Of a DNA stretch of 64,000 nucleotides, positions 34,937 to 46,745 are shown piece by piece. This DNA is from Acanthosepion esculentum (Eukaryota > Mollusca > Cephalopoda > Sepiida > Sepiidae): NCBI GenBank assembly GCA_964036315.1, contig OZ038479.1, forward strand, positions 54,096,746 to 54,160,745, in the 5' to 3' direction. The translations under genes and the position numbers were made by a program. The stretch's first letter is position 1, and each line of letters begins with the position of its first letter. The notes under the pieces were generated by a model. It did not search any database, was not told the origin of the DNA, and saw only the letters and a list, made by a program, of their open reading frames with translations.

Positions 34937-36692
34937 TGTGACACTATTTAGCTATGGTAATTGGCTAACTAATAAACCATAGAAATTAAAAACGGGAAAT
35001 ACTTAAGGCGAGAAAGAGCTATATCGAAAGACAGACAGCGACATTTTTTCTTTTTTTTTAAAAATGGGAAAAAGATTTTATTTCATTTCCGAAGAAAGAT
35101 ACATTTCACAAAAGACAGAAAAGCTGTAAGAGAAAGCGAGATTTGAGATTCTGTCAAAATTAATGTCATGATAAGAGAGTGACGCGCCAAGGGAAACAGA
35201 ATTCGGGAAAGAATGACAAAGCCAACCACACATGGCAGGCATAAAAAAAAATTTGGCTCCTGTCAACTGCATACAGGCAGAGAAAATCAATATTAGTTAT
35301 CTTTCAGATATACCATTTAATTTTAATTTTAATTCCTGGTCCCGACAAAGAAAGCCATCTGTTATACGGTAGAGAGTCTGCTAAGTGGATTTTGGGTGGC
35401 TCTGGAAAAGGATAAGATATGATAAAAATTTAAGTATGGCAATGTGGAATTCATAAAAATTTTGGCTGATGAAGAGGATTCTGGAAGATAATTTTAAGAG
35501 GGCCAGTCTAGCCACACCCACACTGCTGAGCGATCATTGGCCAAGTGGTGGCGTGAATGATAGGCGGAGGTGAATGTATGAGAAAGGCGGGGAAGTTGTT
35601 AACACCCACTGAGAGGATTGGTATGAGATACCAATATGAGAAAAGAAGAGTCTAGGAGGATAATTTTCCTCCGACCTCTCCTCACAGACGAGGGAGACAC
35701 CCACCCGCCCCAAAATGGAAAGTGATTAATCTTCCAAAAATGGGAAGTAATTAATTTTCCTGTCCTGAGGACAAAGAGAATTCTTGTTGGGAATCGAGAA
35801 TTATCGAGGAACCCAAAAACCACGTCCAGCCCCACACCGGGTTTGGTCGGTGTCCATATAAACGGACGTCCCCGGGCATTCCAAGCAGTTCCAGAGGGAA
35901 TTCAGTTCCAGGGGCAGTCGAGTACGGAGAATAGCGCCTCGCAGGAGGTGACCAAGATTCCACGCCTTTCGACTTAGTCTTCCTACCAAAAGCAAGTTTT
36001 ATTGAAGAACGACTTAAGATACCAAAACTCGCTTAAGAAACGCAAAAAGTGTCACAAATCCATAGAAACGGGCTGGGAGAGAAACGCACTGTTGTATTCA
36101 ACAGACAGATAAAGATAATTGTTATTTCTCAACATATTTGAACCTCGTCAGTTTGTTTTTATTATTTCTTTTACTTACGTTGTGCGGTATCACCTTTACC
36201 CCGGATTCAGCTTGCACTGCGGCCCGACGCCCGATTGATTTCGTCTCCCTAAGATCAAAATCACAACGTGGGTAGGTTAGACTGGAAATCAAAGCAGTTA
36301 CTTCGGCAACCAGACTTTGGAGGCGAGCTGGGAACGACAAAGCTGATATCGAACCAGAAACGACCAGATCGACCGGGATACAGGCTGGTGGCAGCGACCA
36401 AGAGTCAACACCAAAACGCTGGTGGAAGAACCCTTACACCTTCGCGCCGCAACTGGGAATTGACCACGGGCCGACGGCGCAGTGTCACATATTGGCGACG
36501 TGACCAGTGGACGTCACATATTGGCGACGTGACCACCGCGACCACACCAGTGGGCGTCCCATATTGGTGCTGTGGTAAACCAGGATTCGACCGCCAGTGG
36601 GTGTCACATATTGCCGCTGCGACGATCGGTGTGCGGCACATATTGGTGCCGCGACCAAGACATCGACCCTAAACCATGCCGGGTGTGTCACA
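34937..36692 (+). mobile_element. 1756-bp solo-LTR-like insertion with 4-bp target duplication
   Basis: The ends TGTGACAC (34937-34944) and GTGTCACA (36685-36692) are perfect 8-bp inverted partners of TG...CA type. They are flanked by ctct on both sides (34933-34936 and 36693-36696). The uninterrupted site exists twice in this window, at 4710 and 51298. A TATA-like box (catataaacgg, about 35855) precedes a GC-richer stretch. No retroviral protein is encoded; plus-strand frame 36268-36672 merely follows base composition. The class (gypsy or BEL) is not settled. The 3' end contains a five-fold repeated primer-site-like motif. Confidence 0.75.
36484..36656 (+). repeat. Five degenerate copies of an LTR-end/primer-binding-site-like unit
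   Basis: The unit is gtcacatattggcgacgtg followed by acc, at 36484, 36513, 36556, 36603 and 36635. The spacing is 29, 43, 47 and 32 bp. The first copy starts with GTGTCACA, the same as the true right end of the element, and is followed by a TTGG-rich motif like those that start tRNA primer sites. The array may be an amplified LTR/leader junction. Confidence 0.6.
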
Positions 36693-36696
36693 CTCT

Positions 36697-37330
36697 TCAA
36701 AATTAATAAAAAATGACACTTAAAGAATTTACCACAAAAGTAATGTCAGAAATTAAACTCAATAGATTTTACAATTATTCTTAAAAAATTACCACAAAAA
36801 AGTAAAAGAGAAGACATTTGTGGTTTTGTCAATATTGTCTTTCTCTTTACATTCTTTGATTGAACAGACAATTTCACAAAAAAAATGTCATTTATGTTAA
36901 TTTTATTCTTTATGCTGTTATTCTTCATAATAATGACTATCTTGATTATGAAGTTTATTTTTTAAGGAATAATTTGTGATTTCCCTATAACGTGTGAAGT
37001 CCTTGTTAGAAAACCAAAAAATGACTAACTTTTTGCACTGGGGATTTTCCCAAACTACTATACAGAAATTTGTGCATTTGAAAAAATTTGTATACAAATT
37101 TAATATTTTTTTCTATGATATTATGCTTCCTAACAAATATATTGATCTAAAAAAATAATTATTTAGGTATTTAAAAAAAAAAATGTATGTTAAATTTTAC
37201 TAGCGTTGTTGTTGCTAATATTTTCAAATTGTTCACTGGTTAATTTTGTTTTACACGTTAGAGCAGCTAACGTGTAAAACAAAATTAACTAGTGAACAAT
37301 TTGAAAATATTTTTGGGACTATGTGATTTC
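36697..37330. repeat. Block D, distal part (paralogue of 51302-51870)
   Basis: After the insertion the sequence continues as in block B: cacttaaagaatttaccaca, aacgtgtgaagtccttgtta, gcatttgaaaaaatttgta and ttatgcttcctaacaa. No gene is present. It contains a long hairpin that block B lacks. Confidence 0.75.
37217..37311. repeat. 45-bp near-perfect hairpin
   Basis: The left arm (37217-37261) and right arm (37267-37311) are reverse complements with a single mismatch around a 5-base loop. The block B paralogue (about 51815-51870) has only the right arm. It is therefore an inverted duplication of existing sequence rather than an inserted element. Confidence 0.85.
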
Positions 37331-37433
37331 TTAAAGAGGAAAGAAACTGAAATAAGATAAATTCTCAAATTCATACAAACTTTAAATACTTCATTCTGAA
37401 TCCTGGACCCTCCATGTATGACCATCAGTTAAA

Positions 37434-37457
37434 AACTACTACTACTACTACTACTAC
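37434..37457. repeat. (ACT)n microsatellite
   Basis: A run of about eight ACT units lies just before R1 copy 3. Confidence 0.85.
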
Positions 37458-39992
37458 ACAGTAATATATTTCTCTCTTTGTCTTTTGTACTAAAACCGTG
37501 TCGGTGACATTACAAGTGCAAAATATAAATATATTTCGGGTGGTGGAGGCACCGAGTACTGAACGCCTGCAATGTCAGCGGACCTGAAGAAATGTCATGC
37601 ATCAAATTTTAAATAGCTCCTCCAAACACCAAAAAATAAAAATCTCAGGATTTTAAACAGAAGGAACAAAATCCTTATTAACACCGTTTAATTTTTTTCG
37701 GCTTACACAGTCATTAAAAATATTTTCTCGTAAGTAATTTCTCGTTTGGATCGTCTGTTTTTTTTTTTTTTTGCTATTCTATTTCTTTTCATTCTTTGCG
37801 TCATTAATTTCAATTTCGATGTTGAACTGAAAGAATAATCAAAAAATTGCGTAGGTTGACTAACAAAAATTGCAACAAAAAATCATTTGAACTGTGAACA
37901 CAAAGAATTTCTCTCGTTTTGTTTTTCTCATTGCATTTTCTCGTCTGAAAGTGAAAGGTAAGTGGAAAAATACAAAAAATAAATTCATCTATGATTTCGT
38001 CATGTCATATTTATTTTTCAGAAATAATATTTTTAATTTCAAAAAGTGTACTAAAATAATTTGGTAAATTTGCTTTTTTAAACGCCGCAAAGAAAATAAA
38101 TAATTTTCCCAAATCGTCATATTTCCGTGTAAATGTATATGCCGAACTTGAAAATAACGCCTAAATTCTGAAAACATACCGCTTTTGTTGTAGTTACGAC
38201 GGTAAATTTTGGTTTTAACACCCGCACTAAATATCCCTAAAATTTTTCCAAAATCGTCATAATTCCGTGTAAATGTACATGCTGAACTCAAATTAACAAT
38301 TACGTCATGAAGAAACCTACCGTTTTGGAGTTAAGAAGAAAAAATGTTGGCCTATTTACTTCTTTTACAGACTTTCATTGCAGAAAATCACTATGCACTA
38401 CCGTAAAGAAATGTATTTTTTTTTTTTTTTTTTTTTGAGGATTAGGGGTTGTGTTTGGCTTCTTTCTGTGTAGAAAAGGGGACACATTTTTTTAAAAATA
38501 TTTAATTCGATAAACCGGATTAACTTTAGGGTTAGGTATTACGGTTATGGAAGGTTTTTCTTTCTGTGTAGAAAAAGGGACAATTTAAAAAAAATAATAA
38601 TACAATCAACCCTTCTACTTTTTACCAAGTTCGTGCATTAATTTTTGTTTTATTTTCAATTTTAAAATATAAAAAATTCTTTTTATTTGTATTATTAATT
38701 AAATGTATTATTTTTTTTAATTTGTCCCCTTTTCTACACAGAAAGAAGCCAAACCCAACCCTAACCTTAACACCTAACTCTGAAGTTAATCCGGTTTATT
38801 TTGTATTATTAATTTTCTTTTTAATTTGTCCCCTTTTCTACACAGAAAGAAGCTAAACACAACCCCTAACCCTAAAAAAAAAATTACATTTCTTTACGGT
38901 AGTGCGTAGTGATTTTCCGCAACGAAAGTCTGTAAAAGAAGTAAATAGGCCAAAATTTTTATTTCGGCACCGGAAGTACACGGCATTGAATCGGATATCG
39001 AGGTGGCGGTAATGGGGGATGAATTACCAACAAGAAGTTCGATTTTTTTTTTCTTGTCGTTAACTCCAAAACAGTAGTTTCTTTTTCATGATGTAATTGT
39101 TAATTTGAGTTCAGCATGTACATTTACACGGAATTATGACGATTTTGGAAAATTTTAAGAGATATTTAGTGCAGGTGTTAAAACCTAAATTTACCGTTAC
39201 GAACATTTTGTGTGCGGAAGCTTAATTTACAGCCTTTTTTAACTGCTCTTCTTAAATCTTACTCGTTTAAATTACTGCGCCCTTGTGTCGAAAAGCAATG
39301 ACAAGTGTTGTTGTTTTTTTCAACTATTTTTTTTGTAAAGCTTTCTTTCTTTCTAAATTAAAAAAACAAATAATAGGGGTTGGGGTTAGTAATTTATACG
39401 AGTAAGATCAGTAAAAGCAGTATAGGCTGTTAATTACGCCTCTGCGAAAGTGTTCCGTAGTGAATGTAGTTAAACAAGGCCAGTAATGAATGGCAAACGA
39501 ATGAACGCGATTGAGTCCGAATTTTATTTGTCAAAAACTTCAAAACGGTAGGTTTTATTAAAATTTGGGCGTTATTTTCGAGTTTAGCAAAAATACATTT
39601 ACACAGAAATATGCCGATTACGGAAAGTTATAATAAATATTCTTTGCGGGGCTTAAAAAGGAAATTTACCAATTTTTTATTTTGTTATTTCGCTTTTTTA
39701 AAAGCATTTTTATTTTTTAGTTTATTTTTCTGCGTCAAACACTATTGAGTAGAATAAAAAAAGTGAATTTCGACATGACGGTAAAAACGATAATAGCAAA
39801 TCTTATTTGACTTCGTTTTTAATTTAAAAATTTCCAACTCTTCTTAGAAATTTAGAGATTATGAAATACAAATATATTTTTTGTTTATTGGATTTTTAGG
39901 TCGATTTGACTGGAATGTTGTAAACGAAAAAAAAAAACGCCTTTTTCTCACTTGGTAGAAAAAGCAGTTAAAAATAGGTATCTCAAAGGTAT
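37458..39992 (+). repeat. R1 repeat, copy 3, split by a fold-back element
   Basis: The two halves, 37458-38062 and 39671-39992, align with 11790-12457 and 12453-12880. They share gacattacaagtgcaaaata, cgaagaaatgtcat-like sequence and, in the second half, ggatttttaggtcgatttga. The interruption is the element at 38063-39670. F2 copy d follows directly. Confidence 0.7.
38063..39670. mobile_element. 1.6-kb nested fold-back (palindromic) element
   Basis: The outer inverted repeats (38063-38190 and 39540-39670) begin ggtaaatttgctttttt and ggtaaatttcc on opposite strands. Within lie a second inverted pair (about 38195-38420 with 38890-39215: cctaccgttttggagttaa, catttctttacggtagtgc) and a third (about 39225-39275 with 39395-39445: tcttactcgt against acgagtaaga). 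AATTT flanks both ends (38058-38062 and 39671-39675). R1 copy 2 shows the single AATTT at 12453-12457, proving insertion. No coding frame is present. Core sequence contains degenerate CCCTAA/TTAGGG motifs. Confidence 0.8.
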
Positions 39993-40174
39993 AATATTAT
40001 TCAATAATTCGCCGAAAAAAAAAAAAAAAATGTTTAGCATGGTGAAAAAAGGCCCCAAACTTAATAAAAACAAAGTTTTATCGTGAAAAACTTTGTTATT
40101 AATAAGAGGAAAGATTAAAGTATTTTTAATTATTTAAAAATTAACTTTTTCATCCCTTTTGGAAATTTTGGTTG

Positions 40175-40211
<37 letters not shown>

Positions 40212-41795
40212 GTCAGCTGTCGTGTAATGTTTAGCATTAGTTTTTTTAGCCCCTTTTTTTCATTTGAAAAACGCATTCATTTTTAAATTCTTGCAAAAAT
40301 TAAATAATTGTCGGGTTTTAATGTAACTTTCAAAATTTATTAAAAATGAATTAAATTATTTTAGAAATTTTTTTTTTTTTTTTTTTAGAAAGTCATGGTA
40401 ATTTTATTTTTTATATCTGTTACCCTCCCCACCTCTTAATTTTATGAAAACTTGAATGTGTACTTTTGCAGTTTTTTAATTAAATGCACAAGACTTTGTT
40501 TTGAAGAATATAAATCATCAATTTTTTTAATTTTTTTTTAATCAAGGAATGTTTCTACTCAAACATTAGCTCTGAATAGTAAAATACAAACCCCAATAAA
40601 ACTAAGACATTATTTAATTAAAAAGAAAACTTTTAATGGCTTTTTAGGACATTATTGTTTGGAGCCAAAATATTTTTTTCATTAAAAAAATGAATTTTTA
40701 CAAGAATTCTTTTCTCTTTTTTTTTTTTCTTTTTTTTTCAATTTTAAATACAATATGTGTATATATAAGTTGTTAAATATTTTAAAATTAAGTTTGAATA
40801 TCTGTATCTCTGGAAATGCTCTTATTAAAAGATCTATGTTTACAGATCTTCAATTTGAAAACTTATTACAATCTGTGAAACGTTTGTATTTTTAAACTAA
40901 TTTTTTAATATGCCAAAAAATGTATTAAAAATTGTTTCTGGCAAAACTACGGAGACACAATTCAGAAATGATGTCCAATATTTTAAGTGTTTCTCCTGAT
41001 AGTGTGGATCTGGCCTCATAAATTGTGTTGAGTTTGTGTCAAATTCTCTGACTGACACCATCATCGACACTTTTTCAAAATTTTTAATTTTCTCTTATTT
41101 ACATATTTCACTAAATATTTTCTTTTCATTTTTTTTTTTTTTTAAATCATTTTTCTTTCTTTTTTGGTGAGAGACATACAGCAATTATTAATTTTTTTTC
41201 TTTTTTAGTTTCAATTTCAAATAGTGCAGTCTTTGGACATATCTTTGTTTAAAAATGTACATAAAAAAATCAATAAAATATTAGACTTTTGAAAGTATTT
41301 ACTTTTTAAAAATTACTTTATAGTTAAATAAGCTGGTTCACTTAAAATTCCAAAATACTGTCACTTCTGCCCTTTCATCTGATAAATTGCCCTGACGTTA
41401 GTTGTTGATACATTGATGTAAATGTCAATTAACACCTCCAAAACCAATCACCATGGTTAGACATGCTTCTCTTATTTCCAACTAAATTCTTTTCTGCTAA
41501 AAGAATTAAGTAATGGTTGTTTCCAGTTACATTAAGTATACGTAAAATTTTCTAATTTTCCTAAAATAAATTTTGAAAAAAGTATAATTAAATTTTACAA
41601 GATTTTTAAATGGCGAATTTCATTTTTGTTTACAAAGGTGTCAAAAATGGCTGACATGATCGATTTTCTGTAAATTTTGCTGACAAAAAAAAATAAACAG
41701 TATTTTTAAGTTAAATTTCAGATGTGCTAGAATGGGCTAAAGAAATTTTAACAATATTCAAAAAATACTTTGGTCTTTCCTTTTAAAGTTAAATT
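39993..41795 (+). mobile_element. F2 element, copy d
   Basis: The left end runs attcaataattcgcc, ggccccaaacttaataaaaa and aagaggaaagattaaag. The right end has atactttggtctttcctt (about 41765). The internal landmark (cctgacgttagttgttgata, aaaccaatcaccatggttag) is at about 41390-41465, matching copy a in place and orientation. The terminal TIR beyond 41790 is lost or replaced. It has no coding capacity. Confidence 0.6.
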
Positions 41796-42130
41796 AATCT
41801 GAATTGAAATAAACATTACTTAGCATTATAGCATTAAAAAGTATTTCTTAAATAGAGGACCTGTTTTTCTTTTATCTTTATTGATGTATTGATAAGTTCA
41901 GAAGCGATGATAGCTAGTATGGATGACCAGAATTGACATAAATTTATGAACTCTAAGGGAATGCATTTTTCTTGGGTGGGATAGGGTGTTTAACTACCTA
42001 GTAATTTTTACAAATTAACATACTTTTCAGCAGTTATCTAATATTTTTATTTTTATTTATGCTAGAAGATGTTTTATGAAAAAAATTTTTAAATACTATA
42101 AAATTTTCTTAAATTAATTTTAAAATTTAA
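41796..42130. repeat. Repeat pair, copy 1 (partner 43660-44160)
   Basis: It shares aaagttaaattaatctga, gataagttc-gaag-gatga, agaattgacataaatttatg and acctagtaatttttacaaat with 43660-44160. It gives the empty site (TA at 41995-41996) for the MITE at 43876-44011. Confidence 0.7.
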
Positions 42131-43659
42131 TAACAGATGAAATACCATGATAGCAGCAACTTAATAATTTATGGAATGTTATGGTAATTTAATTATTATT
42201 AATTAATATTTTTAATATATTTCTTCATTTTATTTTTTATTATTACCATACTTGACAGCATACAAGGTGCAAATTTTTTTTACTGAAAATATCTTTTAAA
42301 ATTACCCTGCATCTTATATGCCATATGTAGTTTTAAAATTGGCAATAGTCAGCCGAAATTAGCTACTTGGTAACTCCTATTAACTTAGACATTAGAGTAA
42401 CTTTCGTATACCTATTATCATTATTAAAGAGCTATTATGCAGATTAAAATTATCATTGATAATATTCATTATATTAATTTCTTCACATTTAATATTAGTA
42501 CTTTCATTTCACTAAAATTATATGCACTAAATTCAAATTATATATTTGTAAAATATATTTATTTTATTAATATTTCCCAATTGTCTTTTCTGGGTTTTTA
42601 ATTTTCAAAAATCAGTGGAAGATGAACACTGGGAAGACGTTTTAGGCAGATTTGAAGTTGTACCTAATTTGGAATTTGTGGATGAAAAAAGGGTTTGAGT
42701 TGCAGCAGACAGGAATGCAGAAGAAAGTCATGCTTGCAACAGACAGGGTTGTATTTGCAGCAGAGGAAGTTGTATTTTCAACATTAGGTGGTGGTCGAAG
42801 AGGCAGCAGATGATGGGACAAGAGCGGATCTCTTAACAGAATGGGAAACAACTTTTTTACATTTTTTGGAAATTCTGAGAAATTTTTTTTCCTGAATTCC
42901 TAGTCCTGTAGAATCCCCAAAGTTTCACAATCAAATTACATGAAACTGATGGGGAACCATTTCTGGCATTCCCCAAGGTGGCCCATTCTGCGAATTTCTC
43001 TAGCGTCTCATATTCTTTGAAAAAATTTTCCAAAATATGGCCACCGAGAATCAGTAGTTCAGTTTGGATGCAGCTATATGGTTGCAAAGTTTTTTCAGTT
43101 CTCCACATCTAAAATTTAAAAAATTAAAATAAACATTAGTAATGATTTAACGTTTAATTTGTTAATTGTTCATTTTCATTTAATTTGGAACATAATAGCC
43201 TTTCCTTTTATTAGAAAATTGATCGCACTGTTGAGGTATCTCCAAAATTTTGCTAAAAAGAAAATGCACAATAAGAAGAGAAATACACAAAAAAAGTAAA
43301 CATAATAAAAACAAAATGTTATCCTTAACAAATTTGTGTTATTAAGTTGGGTACTTTCACTAATTCGGTATAAATTTCCAATAACTTATGATTTAAAATG
43401 AATTTTTAAAAAAGAAAAAGCATTCTAGAAGATTTCATTTTAGCTTTGAAAAAGCTAAATGATTAAATTTACTATTTCCAATTAGTAAAATATTCTGATG
43501 TATTTCAAATAAAAATTATATAGATTGCTGATTTTAAGAATTTTCTTAAAAGTGGCCATTTTCTTAATTTTAAGAAATTTGTAAACAAATCTATATTATC
43601 GCTTTAAAAAATTTTCAAAAAATAAAATATATATTTGTGACACGTTATTTGAGTAAAAT
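42131..43659. other. Anonymous AT-rich DNA
   Basis: The only frames worth noting are on the minus strand at 42642-42851 and 42857-43108. The second begins MWRTEKTLQPYSC and has a fairly protein-like composition. I do not recognise either, and nothing around them suggests a gene. Confidence 0.3.
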
Positions 43660-44160
43660 TAGCAAATTTAAAGTTAAATTAATCTGATTTGAAATAAATA
43701 TTACTTATAGCATAAAAAAGTAATATACAAGCATTTCTTAATGATAAGTCTTGTTTTTCTTTAATCTTTACTGAAGTATCGATAAGTTCCGAAGTGATGA
43801 CAGGTAGTTGAATGATCAGAATTGACATAAATTTATGAAATATAAATTAACTCCTTTTTCTTTCATTTTTAATTACAGTGTAACCCGGATATAAGAGATT
43901 TTCTCAGGCCCCAAATTAGAGCCTGTGTTAATGTATATATAATAGACCAAACCCGGATATAAGAGACTTCTTCTTTGGTCCTGACAACTCTCTTATATCC
44001 GGGTTACACTGTACCTAGTAATTTTTACAAATTAACATATTTTCAGCAATTATTTAATATTTTATTGACTTTTAGTTACATTTGAAGATGCTTTATGAAA
44101 AAATAAAAAAATTTAAAGTACTATATAATTTTTTTAAATTAATTTAAAATTTTAATAACA
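43660..44160. repeat. Repeat pair, copy 2, containing a MITE
   Basis: This is the partner of 41796-42130, with the same order of motifs. It is longer by the 136-bp MITE and its target duplication. Confidence 0.7.
43876..44011. mobile_element. 136-bp pogo-like MITE
   Basis: The terminal inverted repeats start cagtgtaacccggatataag (left) and mirror exactly at the right end over about 25 bp. A third copy of the core (cccggatataagagac) lies inside. TA flanks both ends (43874-43875 and 44012-44013). The CAGT-NNAACCC type of terminus is found in the pogo/Tigger group of the Tc1/mariner superfamily; the assignment is by eye. It has no coding capacity. Confidence 0.85.
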
Positions 44161-45239
44161 GATGAAATTAAAATAAAGATAAATAAGCAAGAAAATTAAC
44201 ACCTTGATCTGGAAATTATTTAATAATTAAAATATTCTTTAATCATTCATAGTTAATAAACTTTAATTAACATTAGCTAAATTTCATTTTTGTATTTTCT
44301 TTAATCCAAAAATTGAACACTCACTGTTGAAACCTGTTCAAAATTAATAAAAATTAGAAAACTAATTTCAAATATGAGTGAAATAAAGTTTTAAAATAAT
44401 TTAAATTTATTAAACATTAGTTTTAAAATTAAATAAAATGTCTTTTTTATCAAAATAACTGTCATTAAAAAGAATAAACTGAAAAGAAAAGTAAAAAAAT
44501 TACAAACAAAATTTTTGTTTCTTAAAAAAAAGTTAAACTAAAAACTCAACTGAAATATGACCCACACAAATATAAATACATAAAATATTTAGTGAAATAA
44601 AAATGGAAAAAAGTAAAACTTACTTTGAATTTTTAAGTTTTAAAGCTGAAGGGATTTTGTAACAAGTACTAATGAATTACAAACAAGTGAATTTCTCTGT
44701 AAATGGAGAAAACTCTTTGAGCACATAACCTTTTCATAATAATGACATGTTTAGTCTACCATAGATGAAAAAAGTGAATGATTAAAGTAAAAAAATTTAA
44801 ATTATTTTAAAAATATAATAGTAAAACATTTATTCAGCTTTTCAATTTGGGATTCAGAAATTTTGTTTCCACTTAATTACAATATCATCTAAGGGAAAGA
44901 AAGTAATACAGAAATTTAAATGATTTTAAATTATTATAATTTATTATAATTAAAATTTTAAAAATCTGAAAATTTTGTAAAAATTCATTATTCATGGGAA
45001 AAAATTTATTTTTTAAGACAATAGTGTACTTAATATAACTTATTTATAAAAGCAATTAAAACCTTTCTTAATTAAATAATGTATTATAGTTTGATTACAT
45101 TTTTTTTTGGGGGGGGTTACCATTCAGAGCAGATTTTCAGTAAAAATCGTAAAAGTTTGAAAAAGAAAATTGAACAATTTACATTCTTCAAGGTGTCCTA
45201 CTTTTAACTAATAAAAAAATTCTGGAAAGAAAAATTAAT
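44161..45239. other. AT-rich DNA with no recognised gene
   Basis: No frame longer than a few dozen codons. 45000-45100 resembles the aataatgt-tagttt-type sequence found in and near F2 elements. Confidence 0.3.
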
Positions 45240-46745
45240 TAATGTTGAGTAATATGCATATAACCCCTTTCATTGTTTCTGCTTTCTAACTGAAATAACC
45301 ACAAAGCATGTGGACCCAATGGTATACCTGTAATAGTCATTAATAAGTGTGCTCCCAAACTGGTTCCTGTTTTCCTGCCTGCAGGAAATTATCATCTGTT
45401 GTTCCAGTTTTCAAGAACTCTGCTGAGTTGCTCGACCCTTCCAACTTTTGGCCTATTGATCTTGTACCTCTTTTTGGGAAACTCCTAGAGGCCTTAATCA
45501 ATGCTAAGATTCATAATTGCAAGTCCTTTTTTCAGACAAGCAATATGGCTTTTGTTTCTCCAAGTCAGCTGTTGATGATAATTGCAGAAAGAGTCTATCA
45601 TGCTCTAGATAAAAACGAGGAAGCCCAAGCTGTAGTGTTGGACATCTCAAAGGCCTTTGATAGGGTCCGGCATTCAGGTCTTCAACACTAGCTGAAAAAT
45701 GATGGTGTCTCTGGACACTATTTTGAACTGATCCAGTCTTTCCTACCAAATTGCAAAATGAAAGTTATCCTGAATGGCCACTAATCAAGATTCTTTTGTA
45801 TTAATGCAAGTGTCCCCCAGGATGCCATCCTCAAACATACTCTGCTTTTAATTTTAGTTGTAAGGCTTACCAGTCCAACAAGGTCAAAATAGCAGCCAAT
45901 GTCCAAAACAACCTCAACCCATCATTAAATGGGGGCAAAAGTTGGCTTATTAATTTGAACACCTCCAAAACTAAACTTCTCTCCATTTAATCATTTGAGA
46001 GTCCTCATGATGCCTTTCATCAGCATTGCTGATGCTAACCCCCAGGGAAGTAACTCATTGCACCTTCTCGGACTCGCATTCTCTGCTGATATGAAGTGGA
46101 AAAACTATATTGAATCCATTGCTAGGTCAACTGATAAGAAAGTTGGGCAAGACAATGTTTCTCTCCAGAATCTGTTATACATATCTATGAGACTACCATT
46201 CATCCATGCTCAGAATATTTCTGTAGGGGCACCAGATAATATGTGGTATGGTGCCCTTGCAATTTACCTGGAGCTCCTTGATAAGATCCAAAGAAGAATC
46301 AGCAATATTATTGGTCCTGATCTGGTGGCTTGGCTTCAGTCACTTTCCCACCAGTCTAAGATTGTTTCTTTATGTCTTTTTTATGGATACTTTCATGGTA
46401 ATTGTTCAAATGATTTCTTAGCTATGGTACCTGGAGTTTTTGAATTTAAGCACAGCACTAGACTGGTGTTGAGATCTTGTCAATTTACAGTTGAGTTGGC
46501 TAGATATAGTCATAAATTCTATGATAAAAGTTTCTTCTCTCACACTTCTCACTAGCTCCATGCTTCCAGCCAGCTTTAATCTGCAAAAATTTAAATGCAA
46601 TGTCAATCTCTCTCTACTGTCCTCCTGATTACTCTTTTCTCTTCCTGCTAATCATTATTGTTTCTGTTCCTAATTCTTCCACACACTGTAACTCTTTGTG
46701 TTTTAGTGGCATTATTACCCTCAAAATAAAAGAAAGATGCAATAA
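45240..46745 (+). pseudogene. Non-LTR retrotransposon (jockey/CR1-type LINE) RT remnant, copy in block B
   Basis: It is paralogous to 16590-18145. The frame 45347-45691 keeps DPSNFWPIDLVPLFGKLLEA and RT motif A as VVLDISKAFDRVRHSGL. After stops, a second frame (45995-46555) keeps LLGLAFSADMKWKNYIESIA, DKIQRRISNIIGPDLVAWL and SHQSKIVSLCLFYGYFHGN. The segment holding the catalytic ADD box in block A (about 17215-17290) is deleted here, at about 45855. Endonuclease is absent in both copies. It lies the same way round upstream of the zinc-finger gene as in block A. Confidence 0.8.

Noticed and set aside
36268..36672. 134-codon plus-strand frame inside the solo-LTR-like element
   Set aside because: It covers the primer-site-like repeat array in a GC-richer patch with frames open on both strands. 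It has no recognisable domain, and its repeats are explained at the DNA level.
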